Under the pieces are notes generated by a model. The model made no database searches. It was not told the origin of the DNA and was given only the letters and a program-made list of their open reading frames with translations. This document shows positions 40,701 through 55,700 of a stretch of 64,000 nt of DNA, in pieces (within the stretch, counting starts at the first letter, position 1; every line of letters begins with the position of its first letter). Made by a program: the position numbers and the translations under genes. The stretch is from Phoebastria nigripes (Eukaryota > Chordata > Aves > Procellariiformes > Diomedeidae), in the NCBI GenBank assembly GCA_035582835.1, contig JAYKAV010003266.1, forward strand, positions 5,176,748 to 5,240,747. Reading direction: 5' to 3'.

Positions 40701-43700
40701 AATGGTGTGAACTGGACATGGCGAATACATTGGCTGTTCTTCCTGATCTAACTGTACTGAGGAATTATCTATTGCAGAGCCTGGTGAAAGGCAAGCTCTT
40801 CTCCCTTTATCCTCGTTCTTTTCAGTCGCAAGTCCTGTGTTAAAGCCTGGGGATGCACACTGCACATCGGCTGCTCCCACCAAGAGCGTCCTAGAGCTGA
40901 GTTTGTCTCCATACTTTGACCAATGTACCAAATTAACTGAAGATGACGAGGAATCGCTGTCTGCGTGACGTCGCTTCACCAGTTTCTCTGCATATGGTAT
41001 CTAAGATGGAAAATGGAGAGTACACCAGTGGTTGGAAGAATTGGGCCCAGGAGGTGGAAAATTTTTTGCTGCAAGTAAGACAGCATTGTAAATCGTATGA
41101 TATTTCTTCTCTCATGGTAAAAAACACATCTGAAATAACACTAAATATAGGACAAAGCCACATGAGTATGCAAAGTAGCAGGTGACTTAGGCAAGTCTCA
41201 GAAGTGGTTAGCAGAGTGCCTTCAGCCACCAAATAGTACAGTGGTACCTCACTCTTCCATACCTTGAAATGGCCTGTGATACTGGAATCTGACTTGTTAC
41301 TTCTACCTTTTAGAAAAGGAAAGAAGAAAAAAAAGATTGCCCACGGCCATTGCCTTTCTGAGCAACAGTAAGCTGACCCTTACTGGCTGAGTTCTGCAGA
41401 CCTTTGATTCATCTACTTGCTCGTATGGAGCTGGTCACAGAATGGACCGATTTAATCAATTTCTCTTTCTTAAAAGTTCCAAATGTGTTCTTTAATTTTT
41501 ATAACGCAAGAAAGGAAAAGTCACTCTCTGCATTTTTGTACTTCAGAAGATGATGTTAAATTATCTATCACTTCCACTTCCTAAACACCTTGGTGCTGCA
41601 TATGTTTTCCAAACCACTGTCTTTCAACCCATTTCTCATACAATGGCTTATACAAGTCACATATAACTCCTTGAAAAATATCTTCTGAAGACAGTCCATT
41701 TCCTGAAGTTCCTTTCATTGTCTAGGACAATTCAGAAAATTCAGATAAAGAGGGATACGAGTGACTCTAGAACATGCACAGTGGCCAATTGTAGTAAAGA
41801 TGAGAAATCCTCTAATCATGATAATCATAGCTGCCTTTGAGGTATTTTGTACTTGCACTTGGCAGTATTGGCAGTGGAACAAATTCCTCATAAGCAAGGG
41901 AGTTCTCTCACTTCTATGGGGAAAAAGAACAAAATCTCTACTGAAGCACCTGACAAAATTAATTCTTTCAGCTGAGGAGACAATATGTTGAATACTTCAA
42001 CTGCTAGTTAATTCACCCAGTAAGCTGAGCTACTATTGCTCTACCACATAAAGTATGTGTAAAGAAATACAGCGGTAATGTTCGCTTATTTTCATACAGC
42101 AAACATGTATATGCTTTATATAAACATTTACAGCCTTTTCAGTACTGGCAAGTTAGAGAACATTGTCCTCAGTAACATAAAACCAGGCACCTCAAAGAAA
42201 CAGACTAGATAAATATACTTTTAAAGCTGACCCTAGGTGGTGGTAGAGGTGGATCACAGACACAAGAGCATTTAAGATCTTTTCTTTCCACTGCAGTGTC
42301 AGACAGACTAAGTGAAATTAAAGCCCTCGTTTCACTTTCATCTAGAGGCACTGCTTTCATGTCCATCTGCAAAAGAAAGGCAGTTTTATTAGAGTTTTTA
42401 TCTCCCTAATGCAGGCTCTTAGAAACTTCCGCTGACTGAAAAAGTGGCATTTACCTTGTGCAACAAATAGGTTTTGAAGTAATTCATGTTTGCGAAAGAG
42501 ATGGAAGAACAGCACTGGAAGATTTTGATACCTTCAATCTCCCTTGCCTGTAAAACAGAAGTTGTATCTGTGAGGGTTGTACCTAGCAGAAGCTATTTTC
42601 CCCCTCCTGACTGTTTATGTTGTAGTCTGCAAGGTCCTACCCTAAGGACAGAGTTTGTCTGGTCACATTGTTGACTACACTGCATATTGGTAGTGGCATT
42701 GGCAACATGGACCTAATTACCATAAACTAATCTGCTTCTCTTGCAATTAAAAACATACCTCCAGCAGATCTATCACAGATGACAGTTGGCTGCTCTAGTA
42801 TAAAATAGGCCAAATTATTTTTAATGCTCGTTACAGAAAACATACACTATACATTCGTCTTACTAACCTTGTCCTTATATTATTCCATTTTTTTGCAAAT
42901 CCATCAGCATAGCATTGGGAATGTACCCGTGTAGCAAAGGCAAAGCTCTCTACTACTGTATTGCCTAATTCTGTACGGTGCAGGTCTTGAAAATAACGTG
43001 TTAAAAAGGCCCATGCCCTACCTATTATCCCATCACCGGGAGAACCTGTGAGGCAGTCTAGCACATGCACAGTCATTATTGTGAAAACATACATAGAGTG
43101 GACAAAACCAGACTGAGAAAAGCAGGTCAGCAAAAAATGCCAAACAGCTCTGGAAATGACAGCAGTGCAGCTTCCACTGTGGAGACAGCACAGGTGGACA
43201 CAAGGAGCTCCACAGGCCCAAGCAGGCTGAGCTAGGTATCTGAATCACTTCACACTACAGATACTTAAGCATTCTTCAGTTTTCAAAGTTTTAAATCAAA
43301 TGAACGGAGTCTGAATGGTCACCCCCCAGGCATTTAAGGGAAGAAGCTGGATTAGAGAGAGAGATGGAACATTTGGTTTTTGTTTCCTCTTACAGCTCTG
43401 TAGATGGATAAACTTCTATAAATATTCATGTTTGGAATCTGTCCCAGCACCACCATCTTCATTCTGAAACAAGATGTTTATTAGGTTTTCACAGAGAACA
43501 GAGAAAAACCATCTGTTCCCAAAAGCTTGATCTCCATTCCTCTCCTCTTCACTGGATACACCAACTGTAACTTAGAGGGTGTGAGTACAAAAAGTTATTC
43601 ACTCATAATTAGGGTTCTTTGAGTAGGGGCGCAGTACACAAACACAGCCTTCAGCTACACTGGTGTCCTCAAGAATGTATAATGTCCCATTTCTAGTTCC

Positions 43701-46700
43701 GGAACACTTGGATTATTGTTATTACGCTAGGAAGTATGTTCCTTCTCCGTCTCCCCACAGCCCTCCTCAAAGATACATCCACATAGACAGGTGGAGGCAG
43801 CTATAACTTGCGTTTAGAGCTGGCTGCACACAGGCAAGGTCTGATCCAGAGATCGTGCAGCAGCATTAATGCAGGGTTTTGCCTTGAAGGAGAATATCCT
43901 GGTTTGGGTACCGTGCTTTGCTAATGGTGCTGCATGGTTTTGGGGTAGGTTCTGGTCAGTTCAGGGCATGGGTGGAATACACATGTGGCTGGCTGGCTGG
44001 TTGCTGGAGAACTGGAAGGCAGTGGGCCCTGATGTATGGAAAATTGTTGTCAAGACACTCTATTCAAAGCAATCTGTTTGCAGATAACTTCCCATGCTTT
44101 TTTGAGTGTTGTCNGCATAATGCTCTCACTGGTAGGAAATTGATAAGCGGTTATGTATCCTGAAGGTAGTATGGACAACAGGGATACTTAACTGAACAGT
44201 GGCTGCAGAAATGCCCTTTCACAATGCTCATTAAATCCCAAGGCAAACCCAAGAGGATAACCCTGAGCAGAGGTAATACAGTGAGTTTCAGACAGCAACT
44301 GAAATTCTTCCTATAGGTACTCTTTCAGAGCCACTCTGGATCAGATCACAAGCAGTTTGATACTTGCAGCAACTGAGTTATTTCCTACCTCTTTCCATGT
44401 TATTCTACAGGCTTCAGTCTACTCAGACAAGCACCTCCCTATCATGGTAGATCTCATGAGGTGTGGCTTGGATTTATGAATGATTTTCCTGTTTGGATTA
44501 GCAGCTAATAAACTGAGTAATGTGCGCCCGACGTAACCTCCCTCCCCTATCACAAACTGAGTTTACAGAGAAGATAAAGCAACTTGGTAAATGGCAGTGA
44601 AGACTGAGGAATGTATTTGAAATAAAGGCACAACATCTCATTTTATCCCTATAGAAGTGTATATACAGATCACCTCTCCTGGCTGATGCCTACACCACAA
44701 TAAGCAGTCTTCAGTAGCATGGTACACCTGCAGAAGGGACCAATCCAGAGCCCATAAACTTGAAGAGATTACTGGTTTGGGATAGCATTAGAGAGACTCC
44801 AGAACGACCTGACTGAAGTGTTTACAAACATGAAACAGCTTTTTCATTGTCACATGTATAACTATCTCTAAAACATCAACTCTAATAAAAACTAGTATTT
44901 TGTTTTAAAAGTTACAAGTACCTGTGTGACCTAATGGTGATTATGAAGAACGTAGATCCCATGGCGATTGCTAAACCGACATCAAGACCAAGACAAAGCA
45001 CTGCAGCAAAAGTTACAAGCCAAATAACCTTTGAACAAGAGACAGAGAGAACATGAGCAGTAAAAAGATGTAAAATGACCTCCAACTCAGCCCCAGCATT
45101 TGCAAATTGCAGACAAAAAAAAAAAAGGCTAGAAATGGTAATAGGTGAAAAGCTTTGTTGGCACATCTAGACCAACCCAGTCCTGGAAGTAGTCGCAAAC
45201 AAGGATCACAAATCACAGTTCAAATCTCCAGACTTTTTAACAGGGCTTCAATTATTAGCAAAAACCACATCGTATTGGGGGTCTTTATGAGAAATCCTGC
45301 ACAAGAGCTGACATGAGAATGTGCCCCTGCTGGCAGCTAGACAATTTCCTTCTTAGGGGATCTGGGAAGCAACAACAATAACCAGTTTCCCCTGTATAAA
45401 TTTAATTGCAAATTGATTGGAAGAGATTTCAATACACTTCTTTCAGCAGATATTTCAAAGAATCCCTTTTCTAAGGGAATGGCCACTGCTTTGCCTTGCC
45501 CTCCCAAAACATCCATTTCTCCCTTTAAGACACATTCCAAATCCTAGGTGGCTTTTTTTGTCACTTACGAAATGATACTTATCCTGTCTCCACAGGATGG
45601 GGATGTCCAGAAATTTTTCAAGAAAAGGGAGCACGTTAAATACCACAATAGCAGCCAGTATACCCTGTGCAAATCAGGAAAATAGCATCTATTATTTTGT
45701 TATTTTTCGTTTGCAACCACAAATATGCTAAGGAACAGATATCCATGACAGACAAACTGCTTGAAATTAAAATCTTGTAATAGCTTTATTTCTATAATTT
45801 TTATAGCTACATATAACAGTTCTCCTCTGATCTGCAAACCAACATGAAACTAGCATATAATTTCTTGTTGGATTTCACAATCACTTCTGCCAATACAACT
45901 GGACTTCCTCTTGAAATGCTATGTGTAGTTTCCATTACAGTGTTCTTCAGTGAATCCCTACGCCTCCTGCAGCACTAGGAGAAAGGCCAACACTGTCTAC
46001 AGAATTAAGAGTTGCTATTTCAAAGAATGGTTTCAATTAGCATGGGTAGTTCATTGCCAGATTTAGGAAGTTGTCTGACACCATTTGTTGAAACAGCCTT
46101 TCTTAGCAAAGAAAAGGAGACTGAAGGGAAGTAGATGGTTAAAATCTGTTTTGTCAGCTAGTTTTGGGAAAGGGATTAATTCTCCCATCTTACAGAGAGG
46201 CCAGGAAAAAATCAGAAAGTAATGCTCTGTCAGTGGTTCCCTAAGAAAACTTACAGAAAAAAAGAAAGTCTAGATAAAAATTTAAGGGAAAAGTGGAAAA
46301 CTGAGTACTCTGAATAATCTACGATAACAAAATGTTTATGTTTATTGCACTGGCAATGCAAAATCCACAGAAGGCAGTTTAGGAGTCCATATGGTTTTAA
46401 AATAAACCTCAAAGACCAAGCTAAAATCAGAGACACTAAACCCAAATTTCCATTTTGAAGATTTTATTTATCTCTACACTAAAGATTTTGAAGCACCCAT
46501 CTTGGAACTGCTTATACCGATGCAAGAGAGGAACACATGAATTCGTTATACAGGTGTGCAAAAGCTTGCAAAACGTGAGACCAAAAGTGAAATACAATGT
46601 TTAAATTATAGAGGCTGGCAGTGAGATTTCAGTCCAGTTTTAGTGAAGGAATTTTAGCTTGTACTGATCAGTGAGAGATGGGAGAGAGATGCAATATTTT

Positions 46701-49700
46701 TTACCTAATACATTAGCCTGCTGAAATTTAGGAGTTTAAAGTCATTATTTTGGTTTGGTCCATCCCTGAAAACAATAAACTCTAGAGCATGATATAATCC
46801 CTAACTGTCCCAGAAAAATCTTCATATTATGCTTAGAAAATCTTCATTTTATGCTTAGAAAGTAAGTAGACTGCTGCCATAACTATTTCAGGTTCACTTA
46901 CATTAGGTATCACCTGGAAAAAGCGTCCTAGTTTCAGCGCAATCACCACCATCACAGATACTCCAATCACTGCTGCTAACTGAACAGAAATACTTTATTA
47001 CAGAGGCCTGACAGAACCATTTCCTTGCTCGTCCTCTCTAAACAAGTAGGTATGGCCCATGTAACACCACCAACTGGGAAAAATAACCAGGGGACAATTA
47101 ACAAAGGCCACAGGTATGCTGCAATGCAGGGTACAAATTCTAGAATACTCAAGCTGCAAGAGTTTTCTGTAGATATAAATAAATTTTTCCTAAATGGACT
47201 ATTCTTAGGCACAACAGAACAACGCAGGATTTTGGTTTGATAATTTCACCTGAGTAATAAGATACTTCTCTTGCAAGTCAGACTTTGGAATAAACTCTTT
47301 ATTAAACAAAATTATTTCTATGATGCAGTGAAGCATGTACAGACCTCAGTTAAGTGGTATGATAAAAGCATTATTACATATTATCATTACATATTACACC
47401 CTCCTTCCTCTGTAAAAAAAAAAATCACCAAGTCAAGTACTCAAAAGTTAGGAAGAAGTGGCAGAATTAAGGGTGTGTGAACAATTTTCCATTTGGCTTT
47501 TTGGGTATGTTCACTAAAATACAGTTTTAAACTGCATGAACATATCCTATTCTCCCCACAAGATCTTGGCTTCCTTCATGGCACATCATGTGCTGTAAAT
47601 ATCATATATGTATAGTACATAACATAACATANACAGAGAGGGTATCTGAATTCACATTGCATGGGTATGTAACTTTATATCTCACAAATTGTTTAGAATG
47701 TCAGCCTATACTCANTATACAGTGATTTTAGATGAGAGTTTGGAAGCTTAACAAATCCAAGCCCAGCTCACCTGTGTTCTTCCACCTGTCTTCTCTTGAA
47801 TGACAGTTCCAGAAATAGCACAGCTGACAACAAAGCTTTTGAAAAATGAGCTGCAAATATTGCATAGCCCCACAGCTATTAGCTCCTGTAAAACAGAAAC
47901 AGAAGGAAACAGAGAAAACCCCAAACGAATGACTTCCCTTCATAGAAGTAGCTTATCAGGAAGTCTCTTCCTTTTGCTCACGCTTGCTGGTTGCTCATTT
48001 GTGTTGCTAAGCTCAGGAAACCTTCTGGAAAGCAAGGTCTCCCATGGTTGAATGAGCTCTCTTAAAAGGNATACAGTTTTCACAGCTGAGGATCTTGTGG
48101 ACCCAAAAAATCAGTTCCTTCTTTCAAACAAATCCACTTAGAACCCCAAAGCTATGAAGCACTGACTTTCAAGCTAACATGTGGCAAATCTCAGTACGCA
48201 GCATAGTACACCTGGACAAAAGCTGAGTGGAAAAGACATTCCCTTTATATTTATCCCCAGAGGCTTTGAGAAGTCAGGGCAGCTTCCTTACTGGCTTAGT
48301 TCCATTCTAGCAAAGATCCAAAGCCATCACAACAAGCTAAACATGAAGTAGTGCAAAACACCTAATGCTCACTAACTCTAGCACACTGGAAACTAACGCA
48401 GTTTTAGCTTAAAAGCCTCTCAGAGCAATCACTCTGGGCAGAGAATCCATACACTGGGATAGTAGCCACATATAGAGAAGAACTACAGCTGCTCTGGCAT
48501 TTACAATTTCAGCTATTAATTTATCATGCTTTTATAGTCTCATGGATTCATGACAGCAATGGTCCTCAGGGATCAGTTGCAGCACTGTGTGTGTGTGAGG
48601 TTCATCCCAATCACTGGGAATATACAAAGGCCTCTCAGTCAAAGAAGGCCATGTTTTGGCCTTCACATTATGGGCTTATAACATCCACTTTCCATAGGGA
48701 AGGGTAACAAGTTGCTACAGAACCATCATCTGGCATATTCACTCCGTCCTTGCCACTGTCAGGTAGTTAGTGGCTTTGCAAGTCGAGTTCAGCTTGCTTC
48801 TTGGCCTAGGAAGTATGTGTAGTTTTGTTCTCACCTGATTGCTGGCAATATTGTAGTGGTGAAGTGAAGCATACCTCTCCCCAACGAAAAGAAGAAGGAA
48901 ATAGCTTACAATAGCAAGGGAGAAGGCGTGCAGTATGATCTTGCTCAGGTTTGATAAATCTGGCAGTGTAGGAGGCAGGAACCTACAGGATCAGAGAACA
49001 GATTAAGTTTACACCTGTTCTGAGCTCTGCCCACAGTAACTCCAAACCCAGGATCATCATCAGAGGCATCCAGCACCCCACAGGAGATGCTCTCAATGTG
49101 TAAGACTTCCACCGCACAAAAATTGCAAATTCTTTCCTCTTTGTGCTAATAAAACCTGAATCTAATAAAGAAAACTGTAGCTTGAATTCTGCGTATGCTC
49201 AGAAATGATGATGCAATTAAAATTCTTGAAGAGTTATTCCTCTAGCTGTACTTCCCAGTAAAAGTCAGCCCATGTCAGATTTCAAGAACAGGCTGAAACA
49301 TCTCTTTCATATCTCAAAAGTACAACCTCATAAACAGCACAGATAACTAACCTCTGAGGAATCATACTGACCACAGCACTACTAGATTCAGCGTGAAGAT
49401 GAATGCGATTAGAAANAATGGTGACTGTGATAATCTGGGAAAGAAAACAAGAAGCAATACTAGAGATTATATAGCATTTGCTCCTGAAATTGTACACAAT
49501 CCATCTAAAGACAGTTAATCTTGTAGGAGTATTTAAAGGATTTAAGCACAGATGCAGTGTGTAAATATAACAGCATCTTGAAGTACTATGTGAAGTGTTT
49601 TTTGAAATAAAGTATATTATACTCTCTGGTAGTTCAATTATCACCATGGCATTTTGAAGATCACTTACCAAGAGAAGTTCCATAGGAAATGCAACAGGAC

Positions 49701-52700
49701 TATGTTTATAAGTTATCATGATAGATTTATTGAGTCGTAGCGTGGCCATGCTAAGCAAAAACAGCAATATGCTGGTGGCATTAGCCTTTGGGAGAGCCAG
49801 GAAGAAATGAAATAGATTCTGAAAAAGAATCATCATAGAGAGGATCAGAGGCAGATACGACAACTATTTTTATATTCCAGGAGATTAACATAGGTTGCCC
49901 TGACACTTGAACTCATCCTTTCTGCTATGGTGGTATCTTCAGTAAGAAGAAGAGAACTGCTAAGAGCAGAACAGTATTTAAAAAAAATCTCTCTCGTCTA
50001 TTGGTATCTGCAGAGAAAACACTGCCACAAATAGCTCAGGTCTAGTACCGTCATTCTTCTCTCTTATACACTACCTTTCTCTCAAGTTGTCTGATTGACA
50101 TTATTAAAGTAAATTAGGATGAATTAGCTTTAATTTGTCTTTACCTTGGAGTCTGCTGCTGCTTTGTCAGATACAATAAAGATACTGTGTGTCCAATAGC
50201 TTGCTCATGATGATCTACTGAGGAAAAAAAGTACCTTTTCCTCTAACCTTTGCTCTACTACAATTATAGACATGCTGAAAATATATTATAGAGCTACATA
50301 AGTAATTAAAAATATGCACACAGACTTTTCCTCTTGCATGTCACACAATAAGCTCCATACACTGTTCAAGACAACAGGAAGGCAAAGTAAACCACAGCGG
50401 AGACTTGCACAAATATCCCTTAGCAACTGACTTAGATTGAAATTGCCTTCAATTTCTGAAGCTGTTCTTTTCTTTCCCCTCCAAGAAGCATGCATTTCTT
50501 TGGCTAATAATGAATTTACTCACATAGAAAATGTCCAGGGGGCCCTTATGAAAGTCAAGCGTGATGTCAAAAATAAAGGTAAACTGTGATATAATGACAT
50601 GCAATGCTGCTGCAGTGAGGTAAGCATCAATTAGAGTCTTCGGCATGTATGTTGTTACAAGCCCCAGGCAAAAGCAGCCTAGCAGCAACTGTATGGAACA
50701 AATGAGAAGTGAGATGTGATATAATTATCAGTGCCTAAACCCGCCCTTCTTGTTTTCATATTTGAAGAGCATGACTCTTCACTGCCATACATGATGGATA
50801 GTTATTTGAACATGCTATTTTCATTATGCACAATTAAGTAAGACACTGCCAAAGCAAAATAGGAGCACTTTACATCAAGTGTGTGCAGTTATGCAGGACT
50901 ACCTAAGGGTCAACATATTGCAGAACTGGTCAACATAAAAGATAATAATTTACTTCACACATGTTAATCACAGACACATGAATCTTAACCCATCATATCT
51001 TTTTCAGACAGCANGAGAGGAAGAGCCAGACCTTCATGTCCCACCTTGCACAACATATGTATTCAAATGTGCTGAGCTTAGTATTTGTGGTAAGAATATG
51101 CAAGCAGTACCAATACGTACATTTGTACGAAGAATGCACATAAGGATACATCATTAAGGATATAAAAGAGATTCATCTTCTACCTGAATGATGCCAGTCA
51201 AAAATGTTATTGATGCAGTAAGTGTCAAGGCCTCCATGTAATCCTTCATAAATGTAGGGTATGAGAAGTTGTCCAGTGAACCATTAGAGGACAATGTTTG
51301 GCTGAAATTAAGAGTCTTCAGAATGTTTGTCACCACCATATTTAGGATGCTGAATGAGCCTGCAACCAACAGAACAGGGAACAGAAAATGGAACTGCATG
51401 AGATGTTGCAACAAAGACTTATCTTAAAACCACACACATCCATCTCTTCCCTCCACCATCAGTCTGTACAGTATGAGACAGTCTATTTTCATTCATATAT
51501 ATAATCCACATATATAATAAATTTTTACTGTTTCTGAGTAAGTACCTAAAGTTTCCAAAGTCCTGTCTGAAAATTTGAGATTCCTANCATTTTACGAGTG
51601 AAGTCTTCAGTCGGTCAGATACACAACAAAAAGATTTTAATGTAAAGCACAAAAAATGGGTGCATTACAATGAGTTGCCAGAAAGGCTGAAAAACATAGT
51701 CAGTCAGAGAAAGAAATGCCTATTTACCTAAGAGGCCAGAGCTCCACATACCCACTCATTATGATAATGCGAAGGGCCTTCTCACATGTAAACAGCATTT
51801 TAATAATCTAGCTTCTGAACAAATTAAGAATGTAAACCCATCAACAGTTCAGTCATGGCAAGAAACTGCATGTAGAAGACCATGGAGAAGACCAGGAGCC
51901 AAATCATGATTCACAGGAACATCCTGGGGGTAAATGTGAAGCAGCTTGCACTGGTCCTTTACTTTACNTAGGAGACTCCTCCATGACACTCCAGACGTCT
52001 CCTTTGCACTGGTGTCTGTGATAGCTCACTTCCTCAGGGGGTACAAAGGACCTCGCAGCTGAAACTTGACTGACTTGGTGAAATTCTCACCACAGATCAG
52101 CTGCAGAAGTTGAACAACAATGAACTGAGAATCTGGGGGTCTGGATTCTCACCTAAATAACATCTGCATATTAGATGAAATAGATTAGGACATCTTGCCA
52201 GTTTTCTGAAGCAGCATTGAACATAATCTCTAAGTCCTGTAGAAACATTTCACAGTACAAAATAAACCTCACCAATTGAGATATGATGCGAAGTCCCAAA
52301 TATAACATATGTCATTGAGCAGCAGAACGCAGAAAGGAAGCCATTGACATTTGGCAGAGGTAGCCTGGTCAGCCAAACTCCTAGAAGTCCTGGAAGGCAA
52401 AAATCTGTTTCTAAAGTCAAGCAAATTGGGAAGGCTATCTCTGGTTACTATTTTTAAGTAAAATTTTGCTGATGAAAACCTGCCAACCCTTATGAAAATC
52501 CCATTATATTTATTCACAGAATCATCACACATAGGTAGCACGAGTGCTGGTCTTGCTTATACTACCTGCCATTTTCCAGTTTGGGTCTAAACATGCCAAA
52601 TCAGTGAGCAAGACAGCCATTGAACTCCCAGTCTGTTTTTTAGGGAATTCAGGACCTGATAAAGCCAGGCCAGTTGGTGACAAAAGCCAATGTTGTTTTA

Positions 52701-55700
52701 CAACACGGGCCCTAACTAGAAATTAGACAAAGAACCAGAACAACCTTTCGTTTAGGCCACCTACTAGTGGGGTGGCTATGCATGTGGGTATCTAACAGAC
52801 CTGATTTTGCAAGGTGGATTTTAAAGACCATGTTATTTTGTATTCAAGATAGGAAAATGCTGATATTAGTCTATATTTTGAGTCAGTTTGAAAGAAACTT
52901 TATGAAACAAGTAGTGTCCTGTCCTCGAAATTACACCATGTAACATCTGATTATAGAAAAGAAGTTCTCCTGCAAATATGCAAATAAATAGGTTAATGAT
53001 TTAAGGAACTTCTAAGGTTAAAGTACCCACATAACCTGATGACATTAGAAAGAACAGAAACACACACAGGAGAGAGATTATGAAAAGCATGATATACAAA
53101 AGGAAGCTAGAGTGTTTTTTCTCTCTGCCTACCTTGAGGAATCTGAAACATCCCAACACTTAGGCCTGCATGTAGATCCCTCAAGATCCACTCTCTGAAC
53201 CGATATGAAAACAGCCAGTTCAGGACAGGGAACACCTTGAGTGTGATCTTTCTGAACCTTCCCCAGGAGAAGCTGAAAAGAATCAGATAAGCTAAGCTAT
53301 ATGCAATGCCTTTTACAATCTCCATCTCTGCAGCGCTTTTGCATGGCCTCATGCTCTGCAGGCACAGAAGCCACACTGCTACGGTCAGCTGTCTGCAGGC
53401 ACCATATACTGTGAACCCACACAGGCGTTAGCCTTCCGCAGGTCCAGCTGGCACATAACATGAATCCTACATAGGCACCCCCATGCCTTTGCATTCCATT
53501 CAGATGAATCGCAAATGCTCTGTGTGCCATTCATATGATAGCCTGTCAGCGCCGGAGCCCAGAGCGCTGAATGCATCAATTATTTGACCTCGTTAACACC
53601 GCAGAAAAATAGGAGATGGTATTTTGATTCCTCCTATTCTGATCTAGAAGAAAAACATACAAATACTGCATCTGGGGTGGGGGGAAATAGGCAAGCTTAT
53701 CCCACCTCCCAAAAAACAGTCAAATGTTTCCTGTATTACATTATTTAATAAGGGGATGCAAGNGGGACTCGACCGACATGATTTATTTTGTGTATATGTT
53801 TTTGAATCAGAATTTCCAGTAGGTAAACTCTGACTAACCCCACAGTCCTGTGCTCCTTTTTCCCCTTTTTAATCCCCTGGCAATGTTGGTGATTTTCTAC
53901 TTACAAACCAAATATAAGTGATGCAGTGTCTGCCCAAGGCTTCTGGCAGCCTTGAACAGTGGCTGTGGGGACTGACCCCAGTTAACGTTATAGAGTTGAG
54001 TCCCTTTCCATCATTTTGTTGTCCAAGGTGACTACAAACTGGGCTGACAAGTGGATACAAAATGGAGAACAGAGAAAACATATGAGATAGGGAAGTGGAA
54101 AAGAAACAGGGAAAAGAGTATGAGGAAGCAAGGGAGATACAATTCTTAAATGATGAGTTGGGGGAGGGAATAAAGAGATTTTCTTATTAGGCACCAAGTG
54201 CAATGATAAAGTTTCCAATAATAGCTATGACTTTAGAGCAAAATTCTCCCTTTGATCTCTGGGCAAGACGTATTTTATTGCACCAGGTGTTTCTGGGTGG
54301 ACAGACAGTTAACTCTAGATCACATGTCATAATTACACACAATTCAACCCTTCCCATCAAGTAATTTTGTTTCTCTGACTCCAGAACTTCATCCAATCTC
54401 CTTCTTACATTTTTTTTTAATAGATAAAAAGACAGCGCTGGAACAGAAGGCTATTGCACAATCTAAAGAATCTCACTATTACAGAAATTACTCTTGATGA
54501 CAAGTCTTCGTGGTGAAGGAAAACTAGAAAACACAATAGCAACTCAAACTATGGCTCCATTTGCCTTCACTTATCATCAGGAAATTACTTTACAGCAGTG
54601 TAAGTTAGACATGACCCATAGTTTTAGGCTGCAGTCCCACACATAGCTGAGCTGATGTAAGAGCTAGTTATACAGACAGAGAGAGGTCTGGCTCCCCTAC
54701 TTTCCTTTCCCTGTGTGGTCCTGTCCCTTCTGGCAGCAGCAAGCTGTTAGATTAGCTCACCACACCTTGTGGAACCTCACCCATAGCTAGACTTGAGTCT
54801 CAAGTCCTGCCATGGTCTCAAAAGAACAGTTTAAGTTTCAGTATACGTTCAGTATACATGCTGAAACAAAGCCCAGATAAATGATGAATCAGAGATTTTG
54901 TATTTACTTTCTTAGGAGGACTTTGTAGAGTAGACACAGCCATAACCATTGACAGTCCACTCTCCATCCAAAAAGAGATTCAGAAAGAAAACTGAGAGTA
55001 TTCATAGTCAAACAAAACTAAAAAGGAAGCTGATGAACGGGCTTCCTATTTTTTATTATATTTGCCTTGCTGGAAGAACATCAGGAATTCTCCTATGCTG
55101 CCAACGAAGACTGCCTTCTGGTGAGCCTGCAGGGCTCCTCTGGCAGAAGAGATGCTTCTACTCCCAGAATGCCCAAAAGAGAATTTTGGCAGATGGGAAA
55201 ATGAGGCTGTGGAAGCATTAATGCTTTATCAGTACCCTAGCCTCACCCGTTCTCCTCAAAGAACACAGGAACATAGCTCCAAAATTACGCCAAAGCAGTT
55301 CAGTCAATCTCAGTCATACCATTATGCAACTGTCCATGTCCCCAGCTAAGAGGGAACAGAAAAAGGCTCTTGAAATTTAAGAAATAAAAGTATCAAAGGG
55401 CACANATCAGAAAAAAGCAAATGAAAGCTCGTGTCTGACAGCTGGGCTGAGGGAAGCACTGGAGGGAACTACAACTATTGGCTGTTTCTCTTTACAGTGC
55501 CTATATCCCTCACACTATCATAGTCCTGAAGTGAGCAGACACTTTTGCAGATTGCAAATAGCAACTTTGGTAACGCAGCGCTAAGCTGATCTTGCATGCT
55601 TCAGGTGTGAGTTGCTGTAACTGGGTGTTCTGCTTTGATTATCAATAGTGCAGTTCAGCATTTTAATTACCAGCTGTGGGGAAGTTAGCACCTTTTTTAC

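Noticed and set aside
42876..42985. A minus-strand segment translating as RALPLLHGYIPNAMLMDLQK, resembling the start of the SLC26A8 STAS domain
   Set aside because: It has no pyrimidine tract before its AG, contains a TAA before the only GT donor, and leaves the wrong phase. The exon at 43394-43463 is far more similar and fits phase and splice sites on both sides.
46160..46245. Possible second MIR-like fragment (CCCATCTTACAGAGAGGCC)
   Set aside because: Resemblance to the MIR 'cccattttacagatgagg' block is short and not followed by convincing core sequence.
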